Origin: CAYINJ01 sp964364745
GTDB taxonomy: Bacteria > Patescibacteriota > Patescibacteriia > JACRDY01
DNA: 32,818 nucleotides
Direction: 5' to 3'
Assembly (NCBI GenBank): GCA_964364745.1
Contig: CAYINJ010000005.1
Location: forward strand, 1 to 32,818
Part shown: piece by piece, positions 18,601 to 25,187 of the stretch
Layout of the letters: each line of letters opens with the position of its first letter
Position numbering within the stretch: position 1 is the stretch's first letter
Made by a program: the position numbers and the translations under genes
Notes under the pieces: model-generated
What the model was told of the DNA's origin: nothing
Databases searched by the model: none
What the model saw: only the letters and a program-made list of their open reading frames with translations

Positions 18601-19047
18601 CTAACCTAGCAATTTTTTTACCAGCTGACTGACCACCGCGCCATCGGCCCGACCGGCCGCCGCTTTGACTACTCGGCTCATCACGGCGCCAAACTGGGGG
18701 GCGGGCCCCGCGGCGGCAATTACCTCTTTGATCAGCGCTTCCAAAGCGTCCGGCGACAGTGGCTCGGGCAGATATTTACTCAAGATGGCCAACTCGGCTT
18801 CTTCTTTGGCCGCCAGGTCGGGCCGGCGGCCGGCGGTAAATTCCCCGATCGCCTCTCGGCGTTGCTTGACTTGTGACTGGAGAACAGCCAGGGCGATCTC
18901 ATCGGTCATGGCTTGGCCAACCATTGCTGGCTCTTTGGCTTTCTTCTGCAATTCTGACCGGACCAGCCGCAAGGTGTCAACAACCGGCGCGTCTTGGGCG
19001 CGGTGCGCGGCTAGAAAATCAACTTCGATGGTTTCGAGTAACGACAC
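18601..19047 (-). CDS. yqeY: GatB/YqeY domain protein
   Basis: 148 aa, the normal size of stand-alone YqeY proteins, which resemble the C-terminal tRNA-binding part of the amidotransferase subunit GatB. The family pattern is clear: DTLRLVRSELQKKAKE, a helical middle with VKQRREAIGEF and EEAELAILSKYLPEPLS, and a C-terminal part ending GAVVSQLVKKLLG. The molecular role of free-standing YqeY is not well established; tRNA-related function is inferred from the domain. The start is a GTG (19047) 11 bases after the rpsU stop, with no clear SD. The rpsU-yqeY pairing is common in bacteria. Confidence 0.92.
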   Translation of the reverse strand: MSLLETIEVDFLAAHRAQDAPVVDTLRLVRSELQKKAKEPAMVGQAMTDEIALAVLQSQVKQRREAIGEFTAGRRPDLAAKEEAELAILSKYLPEPLSPDALEALIKEVIAAAGPAPQFGAVMSRVVKAAAGRADGAVVSQLVKKLLG

Positions 19048-19058
19048 AAGGGTAAAAA

Positions 19059-19289
19059 TTATCGCTTCCGTTCGTCAGTTAACTTACCGATCTTTTTCAA
19101 GTATTCGCGCTGGGTACTGGACTCCAGCCGGTGGAGGGCCGATTTTTGGCGGGCGGTTTTGCTCTTGGCCTTAGTCCGATAGCGAATTTTTTTGGCCTGA
19201 ATGACCTGGCCGCTTTCGATTACTCGGCGCTGCCAGCGACGTAAAAGGGCGTCAAAGGACTCCCCTTTCTTTCGTTTCGTTTCTACCAC
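19059..19289 (-). CDS. rpsU: 30S ribosomal protein bS21
   Basis: 76 aa, strongly basic. The family core is seen in GESFDALLRRWQRRVIESG, followed by a Lys/Arg-rich tail longer than in some bS21 proteins. bS21 sits near the 16S 3' end and anti-SD on the small subunit and influences start-site recognition. The start is a GTG at 19289, decided by a strong SD (AGGAAGGTGA at 19293-19302). An out-of-frame ATG two bases upstream hits a stop after two codons. It is the first gene of the long series that runs into yqeY and the surface genes, behind a good promoter at 19382-19410. It is one of only three genes here with a strong SD. Confidence 0.93.
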   Translation of the reverse strand: MVETKRKKGESFDALLRRWQRRVIESGQVIQAKKIRYRTKAKSKTARQKSALHRLESSTQREYLKKIGKLTDERKR

Positions 19290-19292
19290 ATG

Positions 19293-19302
19293 TCACCTTC
19301 CT
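19293..19302 (-). promoter_or_regulatory. Strong Shine-Dalgarno of rpsU (decides GTG start)
   Basis: The minus strand reads AGGAAGGTGA ending three bases before the GTG start of rpsU. Its strength stands out because most genes in the window have no SD. Confidence 0.75.
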
Positions 19303-19381
19303 TTCTAAAGAAAATAGTTAATATCAATAGAGACGCGTCTGACTGGTTGGTCTAAAATAAGCCAAACGTTCTCTCTCCCAG

Positions 19382-19410
19382 AGAATAACAGGATTTTTCC
19401 TAAAAGTCAA
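19382..19410 (-). promoter_or_regulatory. Promoter of the rpsU operon
   Basis: On the minus strand TTGACT (19405-19410), a 17-base spacer and TATTCT (19382-19387), with TG at the extended -10 position (TGT-TATTCT). The spacer contains the small dyad AGGAAAAATCCT. The box lies just after the HIT gene stop and predicts a leader of about 85 bases before rpsU, which includes a palindromic AGACGCGTCT. No terminator is visible between the HIT gene and this promoter. Confidence 0.8.
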
Positions 19411-19418
19411 AAAATTAC

Positions 19419-19754
19419 CTAGACGTGGTTACTAAGCTGCTTGCCGCCCAAAACATGAAGGTGGAGGTGATCAACGATTTGGCCGCCATCAGCGCCATTG
19501 TTCACAATCACCTTGTATCCGGTCTGGGTTATCCCGGTCGTTTCAGCCGTGATTCTGGCTTGATTTAACAGCGCGCCAAGCAGCTCTTGCCGGTCCGAAG
19601 TCATGGTGCCAAGTGATGGAATGTGCTCTTTGGGCACCACCAAATAATGAACCGGCGCGGACGGCTTGATGTCGGCAAAGACCATCAATCGATCGTCTTC
19701 GTACAAAAACTCGGTTGGTAATTCGTGATTGGCGATGGAACAGAAGACGCACAT
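19419..19754 (-). CDS. HIT-family nucleotide-binding hydrolase
   Basis: 111 aa. Small histidine-triad protein of the HINT/Hit type, which hydrolyses purine nucleoside phosphoramidates or related nucleotides. The active-site motif HLHLHVLGG is intact near residue 97, and the N-terminus MCVFCSI carries the CxxC found in many HIT proteins. I chose ATG 19754 over an upstream in-frame start because the longer version overlaps the hisS end and adds 33 residues with no family likeness. It starts 10 bases after the hisS stop, so it is probably co-transcribed with hisS. Cellular role cannot be specified. Confidence 0.93.
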   Translation of the reverse strand: MCVFCSIANHELPTEFLYEDDRLMVFADIKPSAPVHYLVVPKEHIPSLGTMTSDRQELLGALLNQARITAETTGITQTGYKVIVNNGADGGQIVDHLHLHVLGGKQLSNHV

Positions 19755-19764
19755 ATGTCTGGCC

Positions 19765-21144
19765 TTAGTGGCTTTTAACTTCCCGCAAATCGCGGAGACG
19801 CTTTTTGACTTCGTTGACGATCTTGTCAAAGCTGACGGTTTCTTGCACCCCACCTTCCATGTCGCGAAGCAGGACCGTGTCTTCCAGCACTTCTTTCTGG
19901 CCCAAGATCAAGACGTAGCGCGCGCCCATCTTATCAGCCAACTCCAACTGGGATTTTAAGCTGTCTTTGGCAAACATCTGCCCAACCGCTAATTTTTCTT
20001 TGCGGAACTCTTCAAATAAGGGGAAGGCCTTTTGTTTGGCCTGTTCACCAACTTGCGCCAAGAAGACCTTCGGTTTGGTCGGCGGCGGCGGTTCTTTCTC
20101 TTGTCGTTTCATCTCTAAGATGGCGCGCTCCAACCCAATGCCGACACCGCAGGCCGGCGTCTGTTCGCGGCCGCCCAAGAGCTCGATCAAACCATCGTAG
20201 CGGCCACCACCACAGAGCGCACTTTGGCGTTTAATTTCACCCTCCGCATTGGCTTTGACCACCGGTAATACTTCAAAGACGGTTTTAGTGTAGTAATCTA
20301 GGCCCCGCACCAGGGTCGGCTCCAAGACATACGGTACGCCCATGGCATCGAGGTATTCCAACACTTTCATGAAGTGGTGTTTGCTATCGTCGTCGAGCCA
20401 ATCCACGATTTGCGGCGCCTCTTCAATTAACTCCGCCATGCCATCGGTTTTGCTGTCCAGTAAGCGCAAGGGGTTTTTGCCTAAGCGACGTTGGTCGTCC
20501 GGCGACAGATGTTTGCGGTGACGACGGAAATAGGCCACCAGCTGCTTAATATACTCCTTGCGACATTCCGTCGTGCCAATGCTATTAATGTGAATGGTGG
20601 TGGCAATGCCAAGTTCTTTGTAAAACAAATAGGTCAGGAAGATAATTTCCGCGTCGACCGCCGCCGAGGCCTCACCGATCATTTCCATCCCGAACTGGTG
20701 GTGTTGGCGGACGCGGCCCGACTGGGGGTTTTCGTGCCGAAACATCGGCCCGATATAGAAAAACTTCACCGGTTGCGATTGGTTGACCATGCCGTGTTCG
20801 ACATAGGCCCTAGCCACACCGGCGGTGCCTTCCGGTCGCAGGGTAATTGACTCCCCACCCAGATCAGTAAAGGTGTACATTTCTTTTTCGACGATGTCGG
20901 TCGCCTCACCGATCGTCCGACGAAACAGTTTGGTCATTTCCAAGATCGGGGTGTCAATGCGCTGATAGCCGTAGTAGGTGGCGAGCTTTTCGGCCTTGTC
21001 GCGCAGCTTATTCCAGTAGTGCTGCTCCGTCGGCAAGGTGTCCTTCATCCCCTTGAGCAGCTGAATATTGCGACTGTCGGGTCGTGGTTTGGGCGCGATG
21101 GGAGCGGCTAGTGGTTTGGCGGCTGGTCGGGCGGTAAATTTCAT
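19765..21144 (-). CDS. hisS: Histidyl-tRNA synthetase
   Basis: Class II synthetase that charges tRNA-His with histidine using ATP. Visible are the N-terminal LLKGMKDTLP, motif 1 region (YQRIDTPILE), motif 2 (RHENPQSGRVRQHHQFG), the histidine-specific signatures LVRGLDYYT and ALCGGGRYDGLIELLGG, motif 3 (GVGIGLERAIL), and a C-terminal anticodon-binding domain from about residue 360. The ATG at 21144 gives 459 aa; a TTG 30 bases upstream (21174) is less likely. Before the conserved core there is an unusual Ala/Pro/Lys-rich extension of about 28 residues (TARPAAKPLAAPIAPKPRP). No SD is seen. It lies between lepB and the HIT gene. Confidence 0.96.
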   Translation of the reverse strand: MKFTARPAAKPLAAPIAPKPRPDSRNIQLLKGMKDTLPTEQHYWNKLRDKAEKLATYYGYQRIDTPILEMTKLFRRTIGEATDIVEKEMYTFTDLGGESITLRPEGTAGVARAYVEHGMVNQSQPVKFFYIGPMFRHENPQSGRVRQHHQFGMEMIGEASAAVDAEIIFLTYLFYKELGIATTIHINSIGTTECRKEYIKQLVAYFRRHRKHLSPDDQRRLGKNPLRLLDSKTDGMAELIEEAPQIVDWLDDDSKHHFMKVLEYLDAMGVPYVLEPTLVRGLDYYTKTVFEVLPVVKANAEGEIKRQSALCGGGRYDGLIELLGGREQTPACGVGIGLERAILEMKRQEKEPPPPTKPKVFLAQVGEQAKQKAFPLFEEFRKEKLAVGQMFAKDSLKSQLELADKMGARYVLILGQKEVLEDTVLLRDMEGGVQETVSFDKIVNEVKKRLRDLREVKSH

Positions 21145-21210
21145 GGCTGGTTTTTTAGGCAGACGAGTAATCAAACTTAGTAAGAGTAGAAAGTCAGACC
21201 GGCGATGACT

Positions 21211-21825
21211 TTAGCGCGGCACATTGTACTGGGGAGACGCGAATACGGTGATGCGATTAAACGGCCAGCCCCGGAAGAGCGCCCGACCGACGATCTGATT
21301 GCTCGTGACCGGCCCAAATGACCGCGAGTCCAAACTGGCCCCGCGATTGTCACCTAAGACAAAGTAGGTCTGCGGCTCTAAGACGACGGTTTGATTCCCT
21401 TCAGTGGCCAGGCCAGTCGGCAGATAGGCACTTTCATCTAGGGTCACGCCCAATGGATACTCGGCGTTCATGACTCGGACTTTGCCTTCGCCAATCGTGA
21501 CGGTTTCGCCCGGCAAACCAACCACTCGCTTGATGAAGAACTCCGTATCGTCTGTCGGCGGATGAAACACGACAATGTCCCCGCGGCTGGGCTGCGCCGT
21601 AAACCGATAGGTGAACTCATCGATAATCAAATACTCATAATTATAAAAATTCGGCTCCATCGATGCGCCTTTGACATAAAACGGCTGGATCAAGAAGTAG
21701 CGCACTGGGATAATGATCGCCAGTGAGATAACGACTATTTTAACTACCTCAAAGGCAAATGAGGCCGCCGCTCGGAGTCGACTCTTCGTCGAAAAAGATG
21801 TGCCGTCTGATTGAATAAATAGCAT
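21211..21825 (-). CDS. lepB: Signal peptidase I
   Basis: Membrane serine protease that removes signal peptides from Sec-exported proteins. One N-terminal transmembrane helix (VVKIVVISLAIIIPVRYFLI) precedes box B with the nucleophile Ser (VKGASMEPNF), the catalytic Lys region (FFIKRVVGLPGE) and box E (VLGDNRGASLDSRSFG). From ATG 21825 it has 204 aa, normal for a Gram-positive-type enzyme with one helix. An in-frame TTG at 21876 would coincide with the -35 box and is rejected. It probably processes the exported proteins encoded in this window. The next gene, hisS, follows after 66 bases. Confidence 0.95.
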   Translation of the reverse strand: MLFIQSDGTSFSTKSRLRAAASFAFEVVKIVVISLAIIIPVRYFLIQPFYVKGASMEPNFYNYEYLIIDEFTYRFTAQPSRGDIVVFHPPTDDTEFFIKRVVGLPGETVTIGEGKVRVMNAEYPLGVTLDESAYLPTGLATEGNQTVVLEPQTYFVLGDNRGASLDSRSFGPVTSNQIVGRALFRGWPFNRITVFASPQYNVPR

Positions 21826-21847
21826 AAAATAAGCAAAAAGTACTGGC

Positions 21848-21876
21848 AGTATATCAAAGTAAACGACAAAAATCAA
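21848..21876 (-). promoter_or_regulatory. Promoter of lepB
   Basis: Minus strand TTGATT (21871-21876), 17-base spacer and TATACT (21848-21853) with the extended TGA before it. The ATG is 22 bases past the -10 box, leaving a leader of about 15 bases without an SD. It is divergent from the LCP-gene promoter 52 bases away. Confidence 0.78.
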
Positions 21877-21927
21877 ATCCCCCTCTTGCCCCAGTTATGT
21901 TGATCAACCACTCTCCAGGTTTGCCCC

Positions 21928-21956
21928 TTGTCTGCCTGGTAGTTTTGGTCTACAAT
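21928..21956 (+). promoter_or_regulatory. Promoter of the LCP gene, nearly leaderless
   Basis: Plus strand TTGTCT (21928-21933), 17-base spacer and TACAAT (21951-21956). Only nine bases separate the -10 box from ATG 21966, so transcription should begin within about three bases of the start codon. This supports ATG 21966 over an in-frame upstream start at 21897. Confidence 0.75.
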
Positions 21957-21965
21957 CAAGGTCAC

Positions 21966-23423
21966 ATGTATCCGGTCAAGGTCGATCTATCGCGCATCAG
22001 CCACGAACTTCACGGTGCGCCCATCACTCCGACACCTTCTCCCGTGTCCTCGCCGCGGCCGCGGCGACCCAAGCTGTTCGTCATGATCGGTCTTTTTTTG
22101 GTTATCTTGGTCGTCGGCTGGCGCGCGATCACGGCGCCCCCGGCCGATCCGACCGCGCCCCAGACATTTTGGACGCAGGTTAAACGGCTGGTCTTAAGTA
22201 ACGACCGCACCCTCACTGGCGAAGCTGACGACCGGATCAACTTATTACTCTTAGGCATGGGCGGCGTCGGCCACGACGGGCCGTACCTGACCGACACCAT
22301 TATTTTAGCCAGTTTCCAGCCCTCAACGAACCAGGTGTCATTGTTATCAATCCCCCGTGATTTGGAGATGCCGATCGCGGGGTACGGTTGGCGCAAGATC
22401 AATAATGCCAACGCTTACGGCGAAGCTGCTAAACCCGGCGCGGGTGGCGAGTTGGCGGGGCGGACCATTAGCACCGTCTTTCAAATACCCATTAATTATT
22501 ACGTGCGGATTGATTTTTCTGGTTTTACCGAGTTTATCGACGAGCTGGGCGGTATCAATGTCTGTGTGGACACTGCCTTTACCGACCAGCAATACCCCAC
22601 TGACGACTATGGCATCCAAACGGTGGAGTTTGCCGCCGGCTGCCAAGATATGGACGGCGCCCGCGCTTTGGAGTTCGTTCGCTCGCGCCATGGCAGCAAT
22701 GGCGAGGGTTCCGACTTTGCGCGCAGCCGGCGCCAGCAAAAAGTGATTTTAGCGGCCAAAGAAAAGTTTTTGTCTTTTTCCACTCTCGGCAACCCGTTGA
22801 CCATTCGCCGCCTGTATCGGCAGTTTGTCGATCACCTGGCGACCAACTTAGAACTCGGCGCGATGATCCGGCTGGCTGATTTGGCCCGCGGAGTATCCAA
22901 AGACAAGATTGTCACCTTGGGCCTGACCGAAGGTCCGGGTGGTCATCTTGAAACCATCATCGGCGAAGACGGTGCTTTCTTGCTCCAGCCACCGGGCGGC
23001 AATTACGACGAGATTCGTCAGCTGGTCGCTAATATGTTAACCACGGCGGCCACGGTTGTCGAAGTCATGCCGCCGCCGGCCCCCGAACCGACCCCGACGG
23101 CGGAGACCAAACAGGCCACCAAAGAAAAGGCCCGGGTTGAAATCCGCAACGGCACCTTCATCAGCGGTCTGGCCGGCGAGGTTCAAGTGCATTTACAAAC
23201 CCTGGGCTTCACTGTGCCGACCGTGGGTAATGCGCCGTTCCGCGACTTTGAGCGCACTGTCCTCTATGACCTGTCGGGCGGGAAATACCCGCAGACCGTG
23301 ACCGCTTTGACGACTGAATTGAATGCCAATCAGGCTTCAGTCATCCCCGGCTGGGTCAAAAACATTGCCGACAGTGATCTGGTGATCGTCTTAGGCAAGA
23401 CCGCCGGTGAAAAAGAATGGTAA
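21966..23423 (+). CDS. LytR-CpsA-Psr (LCP) family cell-envelope protein
   Basis: 485 aa from ATG 21966. LCP enzymes transfer glycopolymers from lipid carriers to peptidoglycan or other envelope acceptors. A short cytoplasmic N-terminus is followed by one transmembrane helix (LFVMIGLFLVILVVGW). The LCP core includes INLLLLGMGG, LTDTIILASF, LLSIPRDLEMPI, GRTISTVFQIPINYYVRI, and the Arg-rich EFVRSRHGSNGEGSDFARSR, which carries the substrate-phosphate-binding arginines. After a Pro-rich linker (PPPAPEPTPTAE), a LytR_C-like domain begins near EIRNGTFISGLAGEV. The ORF can be extended upstream to 21897, but the promoter lies inside that extension. It ends before an intrinsic terminator that overlaps the der -35 box. 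Confidence 0.93.
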   Translation: MYPVKVDLSRISHELHGAPITPTPSPVSSPRPRRPKLFVMIGLFLVILVVGWRAITAPPADPTAPQTFWTQVKRLVLSNDRTLTGEADDRINLLLLGMGGVGHDGPYLTDTIILASFQPSTNQVSLLSIPRDLEMPIAGYGWRKINNANAYGEAAKPGAGGELAGRTISTVFQIPINYYVRIDFSGFTEFIDELGGINVCVDTAFTDQQYPTDDYGIQTVEFAAGCQDMDGARALEFVRSRHGSNGEGSDFARSRRQQKVILAAKEKFLSFSTLGNPLTIRRLYRQFVDHLATNLELGAMIRLADLARGVSKDKIVTLGLTEGPGGHLETIIGEDGAFLLQPPGGNYDEIRQLVANMLTTAATVVEVMPPPAPEPTPTAETKQATKEKARVEIRNGTFISGLAGEVQVHLQTLGFTVPTVGNAPFRDFERTVLYDLSGGKYPQTVTALTTELNANQASVIPGWVKNIADSDLVIVLGKTAGEKEW

Positions 23424-23451
23424 TTCGGCGACCAAAACACTGCCCGCGGCG

Positions 23452-23474
23452 CGGTCGAGTCGCGACCGTTTTTT
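23452..23474 (+). terminator. Intrinsic terminator of the LCP gene
   Basis: CGGTCG, a 5-base loop, CGACCG and then TTTTTT. The T-tract shares its last two bases with the -35 box of the der promoter, an example of how compact the intergenic space is. Confidence 0.75.
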
Positions 23475-23501
23475 GCTTTTTTAAGGCGAGCCCCCTATAA
23501 T
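23473..23501 (+). promoter_or_regulatory. Promoter of der, nearly leaderless
   Basis: TTGCTT (23473-23478), 17-base spacer and a perfect TATAAT (23496-23501). The ATG at 23512 is ten bases after the -10 box and has no SD. Confidence 0.75.
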
Positions 23502-23511
23502 CGCCTTAGCT

Positions 23512-24891
23512 ATGCCTAAATTACCCGTCATCGCCTTAGTCGGCCGAACGAACGTGGGTAAATCCACCCTGTTCAATCGACTAATTGGCGAGCCCAAAGC
23601 CATCACCGCCAACGTGGCCGGGACCACCCGGGACCGGAATTTTGGCGTGGTGGCGTGGCAGGGACAGGAGTGCACCTTGATCGATACCGGCGGTTTGGAC
23701 TTGGGTTACCTGCCAAAAAGTAAGCTCCCGAAGAAGTTAAAGCTTTCCCAGCGCGTCAATCCAGATGACTTGATCGAGACCAACATTGTTAAACAAGCTA
23801 CCGTGGCGATCAAGCAGGCCGATGTCTTATTGCTAGTCGTTGATGGTCAGGTCGGCATCCAGCCCGCCGATCGCACCGTGGCTAACATTGTCCGTAAAGC
23901 CGGCAAACCCGTCTGGCTAGTGGTGAACAAGGTAGAAAAGGCCTCAACTCGGCAAGACATTTGGGATTTCAAAAAATTGGGCCTCGGTGATCCGCAGGCG
24001 GTCTCGGCGCTGACCGGCGTTGGCACGGGTGATTTACTCGATCTCGTCTTCGCCGCGATTCCGTCGGCCCTGGGGGTCGAACCCGATACTCGCCCGATCC
24101 GGCTAGCTTTTATCGGCAAACCAAACGTCGGTAAGTCATCCTTGGTCAATCGCATCTTAGGCGAAGAGCGCGTCATTGTCTCTCCCATCCCTCATACCAC
24201 TCGGGAAGCCCAAGACACCGCTTTCTTGTACAAAAAACAACCGTTCGTGTTGGTCGATACCGCCGGCATCCGCCGATCGGCCTCGGCGCGGCGCGGCCTG
24301 GAGCGGGCCTCCGTGGCCCACTCGCTCTTGCATCTGAAGCGCTGCGATGTCGCCGTCTTAGTCGTCGATGTCCACGAACCACTGTCAATGCAAGATGAAC
24401 GTCTGGCCCATGAAGCCGTGGCCAGTCGGCTACCACTCATCATCGTCGGCAACAAATGGGACTTGATCACCGACAAAACCACCACCACCCAAGCCGAATA
24501 CCACCGCAAGTTTTTGGGGCACTTCCCGGCCTTGACCTGGGCACCGATGTTTTTCGTCTCGGCCGTCACCGGCCAGCGGGCGTTCCATATTCTCGACGCC
24601 GCCATCGCCGCCTATACGGCCGCCGGCCAAGCCTTGACGCCTGGTGAATTAGAAAAGCTGCTGAAACGTTCAGTTAAGCATCACCTACCGCCGCAGGCCA
24701 AGGGTAACATTCATCCGTTTATCTACGGCTTGAAGCAGGTCAAAACCCATCCCCCAAAATTTGAGTTGGTCATCCACCCCAAAGCCGAACTCCACGCTTC
24801 TTACTTACGATTTCTAGAAAATCAACTCCGGAGAGCGGCTGACTTCACTGGCACACCGATCCTTGTCCATCAAAAGTTTTACAAGAAATAA
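23512..24891 (+). CDS. der: Ribosome-assembly GTPase Der (EngA)
   Basis: 459 aa. Der has two tandem GTPase domains and a KH-like domain and acts in maturation of the 50S subunit. Domain 1 (about 1-170): P-loop GRTNVGKST, switch TTRD, G3 DTGG. Domain 2 (about 195-370): GKPNVGKSS, TTRE, DTAG and NKWD. The KH-like C-terminus runs from about 375 to the end (FENQ-type segment RFLENQLRRAADFTGTPI). Two oddities: the G4 motif of domain 1 reads NKVE rather than NKxD (residues 139-142), and about 20 extra residues rich in Lys/Leu (LPKSKLPKKLKLSQRVN) follow the domain-1 G3 motif. The start ATG is fixed by the promoter ten bases upstream. Confidence 0.95.
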   Translation: MPKLPVIALVGRTNVGKSTLFNRLIGEPKAITANVAGTTRDRNFGVVAWQGQECTLIDTGGLDLGYLPKSKLPKKLKLSQRVNPDDLIETNIVKQATVAIKQADVLLLVVDGQVGIQPADRTVANIVRKAGKPVWLVVNKVEKASTRQDIWDFKKLGLGDPQAVSALTGVGTGDLLDLVFAAIPSALGVEPDTRPIRLAFIGKPNVGKSSLVNRILGEERVIVSPIPHTTREAQDTAFLYKKQPFVLVDTAGIRRSASARRGLERASVAHSLLHLKRCDVAVLVVDVHEPLSMQDERLAHEAVASRLPLIIVGNKWDLITDKTTTTQAEYHRKFLGHFPALTWAPMFFVSAVTGQRAFHILDAAIAAYTAAGQALTPGELEKLLKRSVKHHLPPQAKGNIHPFIYGLKQVKTHPPKFELVIHPKAELHASYLRFLENQLRRAADFTGTPILVHQKFYKK

Positions 24892-24895
24892 ACAT

Positions 24896-24924
24896 TTGAC
24901 TTCCTGGTTAATCCCAGCTAAAAT
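24896..24924 (+). promoter_or_regulatory. Promoter of the 56-aa basic protein gene
   Basis: TTGACT (24896-24901), 17-base spacer and TAAAAT (24919-24924), starting four bases after the der stop. Unlike its neighbours this promoter leaves a leader of about 28 bases with an SD (ACAGGAGA, 24945-24952). Confidence 0.75.
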
Positions 24925-24958
24925 CATTAATGAACAACGGTCCAACAGGAGATACTCC

Positions 24959-25129
24959 ATGGGCGTAGACCTCAAAACCCCTAACGGAAAGGACACTCGG
25001 TGGCTGAGCCGGCAACGTGGCTATCTGGAAACCAACGGCCCGATCAGTGAAAAAACGGCCGGTCAACTCCGCCGCATCATCACCAACGCGCGACGTCGCG
25101 TGAAGCGCCGCAAGTCAGCCGTCAAGTAG
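24959..25129 (+). CDS. Small basic protein of unknown function (56 aa)
   Basis: The ATG at 24959 follows an SD (CAGGAGA) with normal spacing and a sound promoter, and the gene ends at a strong terminator, so this is a real, independently expressed gene. The protein is highly basic at the C-terminus (ITNARRRVKRRKSAVK) with a more neutral N-terminus (MGVDLKTPNGKDTRWLSRQR). I do not recognise a family. Size and charge suggest nucleic-acid or ribosome binding, and the end resembles small ribosomal proteins such as bS18/bS21 in composition only. A longer in-frame reading from 24863 overlaps der and is rejected. Confidence 0.82.
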   Translation: MGVDLKTPNGKDTRWLSRQRGYLETNGPISEKTAGQLRRIITNARRRVKRRKSAVK

Positions 25130-25148
25130 TCCGAACCGGCCATCCATC

Positions 25149-25180
25149 AAAACGCTGCCGATCACATTCGGTAGCGTTTT
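25149..25180. terminator. Bidirectional intrinsic terminator
   Basis: AAAACGCTGCCGA, a 6-base loop, then TCGGTAGCGTTTT: a 13-bp stem with one G-T pair. Located between the convergent 56-aa gene and rel, it provides a U-tract on each strand. Confidence 0.92.
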
Positions 25181-25187
25181 CCATTAT

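Noticed and set aside
19755..19853. Longer N-terminus for the HIT protein
   Set aside because: The extra 33 residues overlap the 3' end of hisS in another frame and show no likeness to HIT proteins, which start near MCVFCSI.
21897..21965. Upstream start for the LCP protein
   Set aside because: The -35 and -10 boxes lie inside this stretch, so it is most likely not translated.
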